The notes: a model not told the origin generated them from the sequence alone. DNA of 64,000 nt from Ahaetulla prasina (GCF_028640845.1 NC_080540.1:165968752-166032751); one strand, 5' to 3'; numbered from the stretch's first letter, positions 1 to 11,330 are shown. Program-made: numbers and translations.

Positions 1-900
1 AAACTTTTTAACAATTACCAAGGTGTTACCCTCCCTGATAAGCAAATTCCTACTGAAGAAGATTCAGGGTGCTATTTACTTTCCAATTTCCCCCCCTAAA
101 ATTGATGCTTGGATGGCAACAGCCAGAGCAATTCTGTAATCTGAAGAAAAGGATTCTAAGAGAGTTACGTTCTACTCTTGCGTTTCCCAACCTAGTGCCC
201 TCTGGATATGCTGGACCACTATTCCCACCATCCTTTTTACACAACACTTGACAGAAGACTTTCTGCATATTTTGGCTCTGACTTTGAGAAAGTTTATTAA
301 TCTCCTTTTATTTGGACTCCTATTGAAGGAGAGTCAGGAAAAATGGTCCTAACTACTTTTCTGGTGACTTTTTAACCTTTCAATCACACTGGAGGAAGCA
401 AGTCCTCCTTTTACCTCCCCCTCCCCCCCCCAGTCTGAAAAGGCACCATCAATGCAAGAATGGGAAATACAGACACCAGATTCCAGGAGAACCCCTCTTA
501 AAGAGAAATTTGTGGGGAAATATATTGGTGACCTGCATCTCTTCTGTCTACCCCCCTTTTTTTTCTTTTTTCTTTTTTTTTGCCACCTGCAGTTGGGAGA
601 GCCTGAAAAGAAGGAGCTGGAAACAGCACCCAGTAATCTTTTGGTACTGCCCCTTCTTCCTTGGGTCATAGACGCAGATGAAGGGTGGCTGAACTTTTCC
701 CACCGTAGCAGTAACCGAAGGTCTAGGCGTGAGGTTTGCAAACCCACCTCCCTCCCGAAGAAAGAGAGAACATAAGGCAACCAAGCACCCCGACAACCTT
801 TCTCCTTAGCTTTTGTGCAATCGGGGTTTAAAAGAGAACCCGCCCCCTTTCCCCCAAATTCATTCCCTTTTGGTACAGGAAGAGTAGTTTTAAGAGGTGG
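1..900. other. Non-coding flank, no gene recognised
   Basis: No open frame here resembles a protein and no repeat was recognised. A polypyrimidine stretch sits around 551-581. If a minus-strand gene starts in the CpG island to the right, this would be the beginning of its first intron. Confidence 0.4.
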
Positions 901-1098
901 CGGCCAAATCGCCCTTTCCCAGCAGCTCCTCTTTTAATGGAAAAGGCTGGGCAACTCCGGCAGAAGTTTGAACTGTCAAGAGAAGCTGCAGCGGGAGATC
1001 GGCTCGACTCCGGGCACTCACGACTCCCCTCGCCTATGCCAAATGCACCCCCGGATCCGACTTCAGAGTGTGCCCAGGGGGGGCCCTTTGGCACTTAC

Positions 1099-1108
1099 CT
1101 TGGTTCAT
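1099..1108 (-). CDS. Possible first coding exon of a minus-strand gene (MBD6 by synteny)
   Basis: Read on the minus strand, CACCATGAACCAAG is followed directly by gtaagtg, a near-ideal splice donor (exon edge at 1099). The ATG at 1108-1106 has a Kozak-like CACC before it and would encode Met-Asn-Gln plus one base before the intron. MBD5 and MBD6 proteins start Met-Asn-Gly-Gly, so Met-Asn-Gln-Gly is conceivable, but three residues cannot identify a gene. The rest of the gene would lie left of the window. It could also be a non-coding first exon or a chance motif. Confidence 0.25.
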
Positions 1109-1195
1109 GGTGCCCCCTCCCCAGAAGCAGCTGCAAGCTCCAACTTGTAATCGCGTCTCTCTACGGGCGGCCACCCCCCACCTGCGGTGGGTGCC

Positions 1196-1240
1196 CGGTG
1201 GGTGGGTGCGTGGGTTGGGTGGGTGGGGGGTCAGGGTGCA
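1196..1240 (+). other. G-quadruplex-like G-rich run in the CpG island
   Basis: At least six runs of three or more G separated by 1-4 bases occur here, ending in a run of six G and TCAGGG. The spacing fits the usual G-quadruplex rule. On the minus strand it would be the C-rich strand just upstream of the putative exon donor at 1099. Confidence 0.5.
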
Positions 1241-1699
1241 GAGGATCGCTGGTGCTCTCCACCCCCACCCCCCAGTGCCTACCTCACTCCCTCCCTCCCC
1301 CCTGGACTCAGTGCCAGGAAGAGGAGGGGGTAGAGCAAGGGAGCTTCCTCCCTGGCATGCGCACTGGGGGCCGGGTGAGGGTGGAGGTTGGGGAGTGGGG
1401 GAACAGCCCTGGGAATTCCGTTCCCGACCTCCTCCGCTCTGCGCTTAGGGCGCAGGAGCTGCGCTTTGCGCGCAGGGCTCGCGGTAAAATCTGGACTGGG
1501 CCCTTTGGGTTGCTTCGAAGTCCCGGTGCGGAAAACGGAGCGGCACTCGCGGCAGTAAAGCCTGTCGCCTGTTGTTTGCGGCCTGCCTTGCCTTGCCTTG
1601 CCTTTGCCCACTAGCTCTTAAGATGCTCGGAAACGAACTGCTTGTCTGGAAGGCGCTCGCAGAGGTTTGGGCTGCCTTTGGGAAGGACCCGATCCCGTA

Positions 1700-3050
1700 C
1701 CGCAGTGATCTTTTAAATGGGAATGAAGGATGAAGTCCTTACAGGGCCATCCTTGTTTTGCCTCCCAATTGATAGAATTTGTGTGTACTGTATATGCAGC
1801 TACATTAAAGTCAAGGTGGTCTATAAGATGATGGGAACCGTAGATGGTAAAAAGTTATTCTAGGGAATCTTCTTCCTCGTTCTGGGGAGAAAAGTAGAAT
1901 CCAAAGTTGTTCTACCACAATGGGCAGAAACTTCCAAGGAAGCATTAAAAACGAATTAATGTAAGTTGCCTAAAGTCACAGGTACGAGATGGGTGGCTAT
2001 AGAATAAATATACAGATTAATTTAACTACGATTCGCTCAACTAATCGACTGTATTTGGATAACTTACTGGAGTAAGTGGGGGATAGCAGGAGAAAACGTT
2101 TGTCTCCATGCCTGTGCTGATAACTTTCCAGAGGCATCTTACTGACAATGCCGCAAACAAAACCCTGAATAGAATTCTCACTTGATCCAGCAAAGAAGCT
2201 CTTTTTCTTTGGACAAATGAAAGTGCCATACAATCCAAACTAACAGGGAAGGAGCCTACAGATTCTCCTGCAACTTGTCTCAACCTCAGAAGTTGAGGTA
2301 GACAATTAGCTGTTATGTAATAATTGATAGAGATCCAGTGCCATGTAATTTAGCTTTTTTTCTTAAGCGCTCTGAACTGATAATTCACTACTGTTTGACT
2401 TATGGTTGTGCATTCAAGAGATGGTGCAATTGAGGTGTACCAATACCAGATACGATTTTAACTGGGATTTCAAAGGTGGGACGCTCTTCAGATGTTTTAC
2501 TAATTTAACAGAACAGTTTCGGGTTCTGGATTTGACTCCCAAAACATGCTTTGAAGGCAAGAACATGACAGCCATCCAAAGTGCTGCATAGCCTATGATC
2601 TGTTTGACATAGATAGAGGTAAAAAGCTGTACATATTCAGCTAATTAAGCCTGAGCACAATTGGATGTTAAACATAAAGAAACCGACTTGAAGATCAAAA
2701 CAATACATATCTTAATTATGAAAAATTTAATAGGACAATAGAAATATATGCAAAATATACATTAAGCAGACATGGGATCAAGGAAAGATTTTTCTCATAA
2801 GAAAAAAATGTTAAAATGCATAAATAGGCAATTGTATTGGCAATGGCATACCACCAAGCACGGTAAATTATGATTTGTGGTTCTTAGAAATGGAGCAGAA
2901 GCTGATAAAAAGTTATTTCATATTAAATAATTCAAAGGAAAATTATTTCTACAAGACTTGATGATTTATGCGCCATAAATCACATGTAAGTCTAATGCAC
3001 TGTCCTTCACAGGCATCCAACAACATTCTGGCCAAAATAAAAATTTTGTC
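1700..3050. other. Unannotated AT-rich intergenic DNA
   Basis: No gene, RNA or repeat family was recognised here. Confidence 0.3.
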
Positions 3051-3055
3051 TTATA

Positions 3056-3421
3056 CAGGTAGCCCTTGATTTAAAATGGTTTGTTTAGTGGCCATTCAAA
3101 GTTAAACGGCACTGACCGTTTTTCATAGTTACCACCTTTGCAGCATCCAAATTCTAACAATTCTAACAGTTTGGCAACTGGTTCATATGTATGACCTTCA
3201 CTGTATCCCAGGGTCACCTGATTCCCTTTTGCAACCTTCTGACAAGCAAAGTCAATGGGAAAGTCAAATTTGCTTAACAACCGGATTACTAATCAACTGT
3301 AGTGATTCACTTAACAATTGTGGAAAGAAGTCGTACAATGGGCCAAGACTCACTTAACAAATGTCTCACTGAACAACAGAAATTTTGGGCTCAATTATGG
3401 CTGTAAGTTGAGGACTACCTG
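3056..3421. mobile_element. TA-flanked MITE, CAGGTAG...CTACCTG family
   Basis: This 366-bp element begins CAGGTAGCCCTTGATTTA and ends TGAGGACTACCTG, which are inverted copies of each other, with TA on both sides (3054-3055 and 3422-3423). TA duplication is the mark of Tc1/mariner transposons. There is no coding capacity, so it is non-autonomous. Related copies lie at 12059, 15335, 17782, 32613, 49165, 50140 and 60433. Confidence 0.75.
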
Positions 3422-3423
3422 TA

Positions 3424-5230
3424 CCATATATGTATTGAATAAACGTGTCCCATACAGACATCAAAAGCATTTCTGAACTGCTTTGGGAGGAAGACTCTGG
3501 ATGAATTGCAACAGAAACACATCTGAGTTGATTAGTGGTCTTATTTGTGAACAGATGTCAAATATATAACATACAGTATAATTCTATGTAGCAAAACTTT
3601 AATGTAATTCTCATATAGGTTATTAATGTTCCCATTCTGCAATGCTGTAATTATGACAAAGAGCCATATTTTAATGTGGATTTGTATACTAGACTTTTAG
3701 GCTCAAGTCTATAAAATGTTGCAATTGTATAGTAGGGTACACAAGAATTCTTTAGAAGTTCTTGTGGAAGCTCTGAAGGTTCCCTGATAGCTTGGCCACC
3801 TCTACTAGACATCCCTTTAAGCAACACTGTGAGAGAAAACTGTATATTAGTGTGTATTATAGTGTGCACAAGAATTTCTAGGGGATATAAGCTGTGCCAC
3901 TGGTAGAATATGTCAAATTTTTCAGCTTTCAATTTCCAAACATTCAGGGTTCTCAAAAGTTGTGGCGTGCCTTGGGGATTGTAAAGATATTTTGGTTACT
4001 TTAAAATAATTTAGATGTGCTTGACAAATAACTACCTAAATATCATAACTTTTTAACATTTTGTTTGTTTGTCGGGCCTGACTAGCATTTTCTGCAAACA
4101 GAATGGCACCATAGAATGTTTTGCAATTCAGAGCTCTACTTTCAATGCTATTTGTCAGGCAAAATGATATATGTAGAGGTTTGCTGATGAAAAACTGAGA
4201 TTCTGGCTCACAAACATAACAATCAAATGAAATATCAAGTTATTCAAATTACACTGCCAATAAAATAAAGGTAGCTTCTCTCAAATTCATTTTCAAATGA
4301 AATAATCATAATATTCCAGTTTAAAAATTCAGGTCTTTTTTCTAAATCCGATTATTTGTTTTATATTAATTACTTGCAATTGCATTTTTACGAAACCTAT
4401 TCAAGTGGCCTGAATCCCTTGAATGAAATCCATTCAAGAGTCTAGTATTTTGCTACTTGATACACAGAGAAGTTAGGCTTTTTCATATTGTTTAAAAGGA
4501 TAAGTCATTTTGGTAACCCTATATGGGCACAGTTGGAAGTAGCCTGAATTTTTGTGCCAAGACCAATTTTGACACACTTACCTAAAATATTTTCTTTTCT
4601 AGACTAATATATAATTTTTATGTCTCCTTATTGTTTTATTAGTTTGTTCCCCCTAAACAAAGCATTGTTAGAATTGGACAAAGTTCTGTTGTCTCCTTTC
4701 TTTGATTAGATCTGAGGTGGAAAGACACACTATCCAGATATACACTTTTTTGGTGATCGCTTCTCTTCCCCAAGAAATTGCTTGCTTTTTATTTGAGGTG
4801 CAACTTTTAGATGTGACCAGTTAAAATGACTGGTTTAAAATGTTCTGATTAAGAAGAGCTTATTACAGACAGCAGATTGTTTTCAAAACCGAAACCATTT
4901 ACAGGAGTTGGGCTTTCTGGAATTCCTATATGGCATCATTAAAAACCAAGGGAGAGAATGCTTTTTCTTCACAACTCTCGTTTTATTCAAAAGCAAATGC
5001 ATACACACAGGCTTACTCCTTTCAAATCCGTGCTATTAATCCAGTATCTTGAACCGGCAGCTCTATTTATTTCATTTACAATACAAAAAAGGCTCCCCCC
5101 TCCTTTTCAGGTGATGATAATAACAATAATAATAATAGGATAGAGTAGAGTAGACTAGAGTAACAATGGGCCGAGTACCGTATGTGCGAGGGCACATCAG
5201 GGAAGGCCCTGCAGCTGTTTCCCCAGGGAG
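3424..5230. other. Unannotated AT-rich upstream flank of DDIT3
   Basis: No gene was recognised. Near its end, 5118-5163 holds short runs of AAT and TAGAG units. Confidence 0.3.
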
Positions 5231-5263
5231 AACTGGCCCTTTAACCAAACGGTGGGCGTGGCG

Positions 5264-5271
5264 TGACGTCA
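5264..5271 (+). promoter_or_regulatory. Perfect palindromic CRE (TGACGTCA) upstream of DDIT3
   Basis: TGACGTCA is the full CREB/ATF binding palindrome. It lies about 200 bp upstream of the conserved DDIT3 stress element and about 500 bp before the presumed transcription start. Whether it is used cannot be seen from sequence. Confidence 0.45.
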
Positions 5272-5472
5272 TAAAATATGATCAGGGGGCCTCCCAACGT
5301 AATTCGGCCTAGTTTACTACTGGGAGACTTGGGCACAGGCTCGTTGCAGGAGGGGGCGGGGAGGGAAAAGAGCAAAGGAAACAAGGCCGGCCCTGTAGGG
5401 GATCTAGCAGGGCCAAGGTCAGGACTCCGGCCTGGGCTTTCGCTACCGTGACCGCCAACGGTTGCCAGGACA

Positions 5473-5480
5473 TTGCATCA
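5473..5480 (+). promoter_or_regulatory. C/EBP-ATF response element (CARE) of DDIT3
   Basis: TTGCATCA lies in the context ACATTGCATCATCCCC (from 5470), nearly identical to the amino-acid/ER-stress element of the mammalian CHOP promoter. ATF4 with C/EBP-beta binds there to induce CHOP when eIF2-alpha is phosphorylated. It is about 300 bp upstream of exon 1, as in human. A second site of this type, TTGCGTCA, is at 5721-5728. Confidence 0.85.
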
Positions 5481-5491
5481 TCCCCAGCGCA

Positions 5492-5498
5492 TGACTCA
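5492..5498 (+). promoter_or_regulatory. AP-1 site of the DDIT3 promoter
   Basis: TGACTCA in the context CATGACTCACCCAC is 12 bp after the CARE octamer. The mammalian CHOP promoter has an AP-1 site in the same local context a little downstream of its CARE. Fos/Jun family binding is inferred from the motif. Confidence 0.7.
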
Positions 5499-5559
5499 CC
5501 CACTTAAAGACTCGTGACCCTGAAGGGAGGGGGGGACATTTCGGGAGGAGTCATTTCCG

Positions 5560-5790
5560 GGTGCGACGCGGCAGTATCCACCGCGGCGGAGCTGCGTCAC
5601 CCAACCCTGGAGAAGGCGGGGCGTAGCGAAAGGACGACGACGGCCCATTGGGCGGCGGCTCCCTTCGCTCCGCCAATGGAAAGGCGCGGCGTCGCCCATT
5701 GGGCAACAATGGCGCAAGGGTTGCGTCAGGCCGAGAGGGGCGGGGCGCTCTCTTAGAGATTTCTGGTGACCATCCCGAGCAGGAGGCGGG
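5560..5790 (+). promoter_or_regulatory. DDIT3: DDIT3 proximal promoter with three CCAAT boxes
   Basis: A GC-rich stretch with an inverted CCAAT (ATTGG) at 5647-5651, a direct CCAAT at 5673-5677, another inverted CCAAT at 5698-5702, TGCGTCA at 5593-5599, TTGCGTCA at 5721-5728 and a GGGGCGGGG Sp1-type box near 5738. No TATA box is obvious. None of the three CCAAT boxes has CCACG nine bases away, so a perfect ER-stress element (ERSE) is not visible, although mammalian CHOP has them. Confidence 0.65.
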
Positions 5791-5832
5791 AGGAGGCATT
5801 TGGGAGCCGGCGAGAGTCGAGAGCGGAAGACG

Positions 5833-8475
5833 ATGAGCCGCGTGAGGAGAATGAGCCGCAGCCAGCAAGTTGGAGAGAGGATCGCGGGCGAGAAGGGGCC
5901 GCGTGGGAAGGTGCGGAGCCTGGGAGCGGGGAGAGAAGCGGCTGGCAACTCAGGCTGCCTGCGCTTAAAGAAAGCACTTTTCGGGCGCCCGATGGAGGAC
6001 GGTTTGCAATGAGCTGGAGTGAAAAACCCGTAGATGCGCGGCAGCGGGTCCAGCGCTGGAAGCCGGGCTCCGCTTTGCAAGATGCGCGGCACTTTCGTTG
6101 CCTGAACCCCTGGCCAAAATTGCCCGGTCCCTTTTCTCTTCTCTGCCCGACCGCTAGTTGGAAAAAGCTCGTTTTCTTGCCCTTTTCCTGCAGGGTAGCG
6201 ATCCTGGCTTTTGCCGGGTCTGCTTTCTACCCAGAGAGATCAGAAATCGAGGGGTAGCTTTGCTCATCTCGTCCACGCTCTGTTTTAACATTTTAAACAG
6301 AACGGGCTGTAAGATTTGTGTATACTATAGAAAGATGGGGAAAAGAGTGCGAGTCTATTTTTTATTATTATTAAACAAAAACACAGTTTCATATGAAAGG
6401 GATATGGGGGGGGCATGTTGTAAAACCGGTATATGTTGTACAAGGTATTGAGGATTCCCCCCAAGCAACTTCCAATTTCCTTCCTAGCAAATTGGAGTGA
6501 GGGACCCAGATTGCCAGGGTGAACTTAAGAATGGTAGCTGGGGTTTTTTGTAGTGGAGCCAAACCTCCTGCTTTTCCTGGCTGGCTTATTAGTTTCCAGT
6601 GCGGAGAAGGGAGAGCTGGTGGGGCTTGTTTTCTAAAATGATTTGAAACTGTGGGCGCTTGGCCAGCTCAGAGGCTACATCCTTTCCCACAGCTGTGTGT
6701 TGGCTGTGGCCTGGCAAGCGACCCTGAGGACATTTTTTTAAATAGCAAGCTTCCCCCACCCATCCCATTGGAAATGAAATCCTGCCTTGCTGAGAACTTT
6801 GAAGACTTTATCAGAATTTATTAAACGTCTAAAAGGGATGCATTCTTGCCAGTAGCGGATGTCGCAATGCTGCAACATTTCCCTGAAGTTTGGAAAGTCC
6901 CCCCCCCCCCACTCTGGTTACTTGGAATGCCTGTTTCTCTAATTCCTCGGGGACCATTCTCCTGCACACACATAAACATACATCTTTTCCACTAAGCTGC
7001 ATAACAGTTCTTAGATCCCTAATTCTCCTAGTTTCTTGCATCACTCGGGGCTGATGAAAACCAGTGGTGTGTCCCCAGTGCCTGGTGTGTTCCTGTGGGG
7101 TTCAATGTAGCGTTGCTGCTTTGCTGTTTGATTTGGGGCATTGCAGAAATCTCTGTAGGAGATGCATGGCTAGAGTGGAAGGCAGCCATCCTGGTTCCTG
7201 CTGCCCTGGGTGTTAAAGAGTACAATCACATACTCCCAGTGTCCCTGTCCGTGAAGCTCATTGGAAAACAACAGATTTAGAGTATGATGCATGTAGAGAG
7301 TATCAGGTTGTCTGGGTGGAAGGGATTTTTTTCCCCATAATCAAATGAGATTTCTTTTGTTCGTATTTTACTAAAAGGGAACCTCTAACCACTTAGATTT
7401 GTGAAGTTTAAATTCTGATTGTTACAAGTGTAGGCATTGTCTTATTTGGTCTGCTTGCAAGTGTCTTCTCATTGGCAGTTTAGCATGACCCCATGTTAAT
7501 TTGGCCTCCTCTACTTTACAAGGTGGGGATGGAATGAATATAACTGTTTCTGATGCCGAATTCAGTTTAAAAAGGGTGAGCTGCATCCAGATGTTTTTCC
7601 ATCTGAATTTGCCCTTTTTAATTAAAAAAAAACTTATACTGGTTGGAAAACCAGTATAAAAACTTATACAGGGCCTCTGGTGGTGCAACAGGCTAATGCA
7701 GCCTATTATTAACAGCAACTGCTTGCAATATTGCAGGTTCAAGTCCCACCAGGCCCAAGGTTGACTCAGCCTTCCATCCTTTATAAGGTAGGTAAAATGA
7801 GGACCCAGATTGTTGGGGGGGCAATAAGTTGACTTTGTATATAGTATACAAATAGATGAAGACTATTGCTTGACATAGTGTAAGCCGCCCTGAGTCTTCG
7901 GAGAAGGGCGGGATATAAATGCAAAAAAAAAAAAAAAAAAAAAAAAAAATGCATCTAAAAGAATTTTAAAAAATGGTTTCGAGTATGAGATGCATAAACG
8001 TGCTAGTTCCAAAAAGCCTAAAGGCCTTAATAATTGCATTGGCTGCATTCTGAATCATGACACAAAGGGACATGTCTGTCTCTGGATAAGAGATTTGCCC
8101 AAATCCTGTTATTTAGAAGCATCTAAAATATATTGAGATTCTCTGATGGTTGAGAGAAAAAAGGAACTAATATGCAACATATAGCTAATTCATGAGCTTG
8201 AAGAAGAGGATAATGCTTTGGTAACAGCAGCAGCAGTTCCCCGTTTTAAAGGATAGGAGTGGGAAAAAAATAGTAAAGGAAATTTGTGGTGCCCCCCATT
8301 CTACTCTGCTGTTTAATGTCAAAGGACAAATTTGGGGGTGGGGGTGGGGCTTTCCTTGGTTGGGTGTAACATGTTGATGATACAAGGCATCCTTTTTTAC
8401 TAATAATCACAGACTTTTCTCTTATTCTTTCAGTTTCGAACAAAAAATCGCACGCTAATACATCACCACACTTGA
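5833..8475 (+). CDS. DDIT3 upstream ORF (spliced, 39 codons)
   Basis: Joined from 5833-5910 and 8434-8475. An ATG at 5833 and a second in-frame ATG at 5851 (starting Met-Ser) open a frame that crosses the exon 1/2 junction in phase 0 and stops at TGA 8473-8475. Exon 2 encodes FRTKNRTLIHHHT. The human CHOP upstream ORF has 34 codons, also has two in-frame ATGs and a Met-Ser, and also ends IHHHT. In mammals this peptide frame represses CHOP translation until eIF2-alpha phosphorylation lets ribosomes bypass it. Only 34 nt of spliced mRNA separate its stop from the main start codon. The Ile-Phe-Ile just before the histidines in mammals is Thr-Leu-Ile here. Confidence 0.85.
5911..8433 (+). other. 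DDIT3 intron 1
   Basis: No exon was recognised inside. A tRNA-derived SINE occupies 7670-7950. The donor gtgcgg is GT-compatible but weak; it was chosen because it keeps the upstream ORF in frame with exon 2. Confidence 0.6.
7670..7950 (+). mobile_element. tRNA-derived SINE with LINE-like tail
   Basis: The head carries a box-B-like GGTTCAAGTCCC (7736-7747). It is followed by the body TTGACTCAGCCTTCCATCC and a 3' hairpin-forming tail, CCGCCCTGAGTC...GAAGGGCGG, then a run of about 28 A. Close copies lie at 11705, 38729 and 39683. Confidence 0.8.
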
Positions 8476-10463
8476 AAAAAAAAAGGTAAGAATCCAAGAA
8501 AAGCAGGTTGCATGGGGGGGAAAAGCTCAGGAGAACTGTATTAAACTTCAAATAGATTCAGTTTAAGAAATCTGCATTTTTGAGAGCAAGAACTGTTGAA
8601 TACAGTGGATTTGCTCCAGAATAGACATGTTTTAAGATTGTAGAGTCTTCGGGCTTTCAGGCCTTAAAGGTAAGCCAGGTCAAGAAACAGGTCGTGGCAG
8701 GGATTCTAGGAATACTCTTTGTAGGATAGAATAACAAGAAAGCCTATCTTAATTTCTCTACCTTATTTTAATTAAACAAAATCAAGCTTGAGTAATTTCT
8801 CATCCCTTTCTCCCTGAGTTTCAGTAATTTTTTTCTGAAAGTCATCCTGCTTTCACAGTTTGCTCATTTCTTCTTCATTTCCTTATGTATATAATTATCA
8901 ATAAGGAATTTGTAGAAGAATACAAATTTTGAAAGACAAACTAAGGAAAGTAATGTGGATGAAAAAGTGCAATGAAAGAAATAGCAAAGAGAAAGAAAAA
9001 AGCTGTAAGGAAGCAACTTTCAATCTTCTTAACACCAGTTACAAGTACCTTTAGAGTTTGCCCTCTCTCCATAAGGTTACATCACCATGTCCTCCTTTCC
9101 ATAGTCTACCCTTTCTAATCATCGGTCACAAGTTCATTTTTTTTTCTTTTTTCAGCAGAAAGTCCAAAAGGACTTTCCAGTCATTGACAAATGTAGTTGT
9201 TGATATTTAATCAAACAAGTCAACCTCCGCTAATTCTGTCATCTCTATCAGCCGTTCCTTCATTGCGCATATTTCAGAGTCTTTCCATTTTTGTGCCTAT
9301 CTCAGTCTTCCTTAATGCTTTTCTAATTGTCTGTCCATTAGTCTCAACAAGAATTAAGTTCTGGTTTTAATTGAATATTAATCTTTAAAATTTGTGGTAT
9401 TGCTATGTATACTTGAACCCAAAATTTTCTGGCTGTTTTGTAAATCTACCAAACATGATAAAGTGACCTTTGTGCGTTTCACATTTCCAGCATAAATTTT
9501 TCTCATTCCCAAGTCAGATCTAGTTTCCTTCATCATGGGATAGGCACAGTGAATTGGGTTCCCATGCTAGTACACCAAGGAGGCACCGCATGTCTTTCAG
9601 GTTTGGGATTTGAAGTTTTGACATTCCCCCCCCCCCATTGTCATGTGACCACATTTTGGGTGCTCAGCAACCAGCCTACATCATGACTGTGATTGACATT
9701 CCCCCCCCCCCGCTCCCCGAAACCAGGGAAAAAAATCCCCATAGTGAACAATGGGCTTGCGTAATGACTGCAGGATTCACTTTACATCCTCTGCAAAAAG
9801 ATCATAAAATGCTGACCTGCTTTACAACTATCACGACAGCGACCAAAATTGCAGGCTAAATTATGGATGTAAATCGAGGATTACCTGTGATTTTTTCAGG
9901 AGTGTCCAGCATTGCTGATCTTTATAACCTAAAGACTATTACGTTTAGCAGAAAAGTTGAATTAAAAAATAATAATGTATTATTCAATTTCATTCATTCA
10001 CTCTTTTAAAACTGGTTTCTTTTCAAGGCAGTTACAGTTATACTGTAAAAATACTTATGTTCATTTAGAAGAATCTGTAAACCAAGCTCTTCATAACAAT
10101 AGTAATGTTCTTACAGACACAGATGTTAACATAGATTACTTACTGTTCTTTTTTTGACACCCCCCCCAAACTGGTGTATTTATATTGCACAGTATAATCT
10201 TCTATCTGTATAATTTACAAATATTTATGTCATCATAAATGTCCTTAAGATGCTTCAAATCTCTGTTGTTCATATGGTTGTTATCAGTTATCTGATGAGA
10301 TACGCCTAGAATGGTGGGCTTATTCATGTAAAGTATTTGGGTCAGTGGGGAGGGCATACATATTTATGTGAATTGGGGATACTGATTATCTGAAACCTTA
10401 AAGAGAGGAATCTTTTTTTATCTTTCAAAACAATAAATAATAACAACAACAACAACAACAACA

Positions 10464-10999
10464 GAGTTGGAAGGGACCTTGGAGGCCTTCTAGTCCAACC
10501 CCCTGCCCAGGCAGGAAACCCTACACATTTCAGACAAATGGCTATCCAACATTTTCTTAAATTTTTCCAGTGTTGGAGCATTCACAACTTCTGCAGGCAG
10601 GTTGTTCCACTTGTTAATTGTTCTAACTGTCAGGAAATTTCTCCTTAGTTCTAAGTTGCTTCTCTCCTTGATTAGTTTTCACCCATTGCTTCTTGTTCTA
10701 GGTGCTTTGGAGAATAGTTTGACTCGCTCTCCTTTGTGGCAACCCCTGAGATATTGGAACACTGCTATCATGTCTCCCCTAATCCTTCTTTTCATTAAAG
10801 TAGACATACCGAGTTCCTGCAACCGTTCTTCATATGTTTTAGCCTCCAGTCCCCTAATCATCTTTGTTGCTCTTCTCTGCACTCTTTGTAGAGTCTCAGC
10901 ATCTTTTTTACATCGCGGCGACCAAAACTGAATGCAATAATAAATGCCCTGGAACAGAGAATCAATATGGAACAATGTAGTTTGTACTTCGAAAGGCAC
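10464..10999 (-). mobile_element. CR1-type LINE 3' end, minus orientation
   Basis: The minus strand encodes a decayed C-terminal piece of a CR1 ORF2 protein with the motifs [12 protein letters not shown] (about 10830-10890), YEERLQELG and [16 protein letters not shown]. This is followed by the CR1 3' end, whose reverse complement at 10464-10505 reads as a line about a lost-and-shortened tail. It is 5'-truncated, as most CR1 copies are. It is not a host gene. Confidence 0.85.
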
Positions 11000-11149
11000 T
11001 TTAAAACAAATAATTGGTTTTTGTGGGTTGTTTAGAAGAAACAGTCATTTTTAAAGGTTTTGCAATTGTTTCTTTGTGAAAGACAATGCGAGTGCTTTTC
11101 ACTAAGAATATTCTAAATGTCTTTAAAATTAGAGCCATTTTAGTGGAGG

Positions 11150-11330
11150 GATTAAGGTAATGGACTAGAAACCCGGAGCCTTCAAGTTCTAGTCCTGAAT
11201 GGAAGTCAGCTGGGTGACTTTGGGCCAGTCGCACTCTCAGCCCAACCCAGGGTGGTCGGAAATCACGGCAATCTGCTCATGTTCAAGTTGTCACTGCTTG
11301 GCTGTGAGAAGCTTACATAAAAGGCTAGGC
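11150..11330 (+). mobile_element. tRNA-headed SINE fragment (Sauria-like)
   Basis: A box-B-like AAGTTCTAGTCC (11184-11195) and the body GCTGGGTGACTTTGGGCCAG match the head of the widespread squamate SINE. The 3' part is lost or decayed. Confidence 0.6.

Larger units (their letters stand above)
900..1700. promoter_or_regulatory. CpG-rich island, probable promoter
   Basis: The GC and CpG content is sharply higher than in the AT-rich flanks, with many GGGCGG-like and CCCC runs. In vertebrates such islands mark promoters. In mammals the gene next to DDIT3 on this side is MBD6, transcribed away from DDIT3, which here would be the minus strand. A strong minus-strand splice donor lies in the island at 1098/1099, which fits. 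No protein evidence for MBD6 is inside the window, so the assignment rests on gene order alone. Confidence 0.5.

Noticed and set aside
937..1614. 225-codon plus-strand open frame
   Set aside because: It lies in a CpG island, where stop codons are rare by composition. It has no family signature, low-complexity Gly/Pro/Cys content and no splice support.
5766..6257. 163-codon frame across DDIT3 exon 1
   Set aside because: It runs through the exon 1 donor and into the intron; the conserved upstream ORF is in another frame.
7736..7760. tRNA gene from the box-B-like motif
   Set aside because: There is no cloverleaf around it and the same text recurs in several copies with LINE-like tails, so these are SINEs.
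10679..10999. Minus-strand 106-codon frame as a host gene
   Set aside because: It has CR1 ORF2 C-terminal motifs and is part of a repeat.
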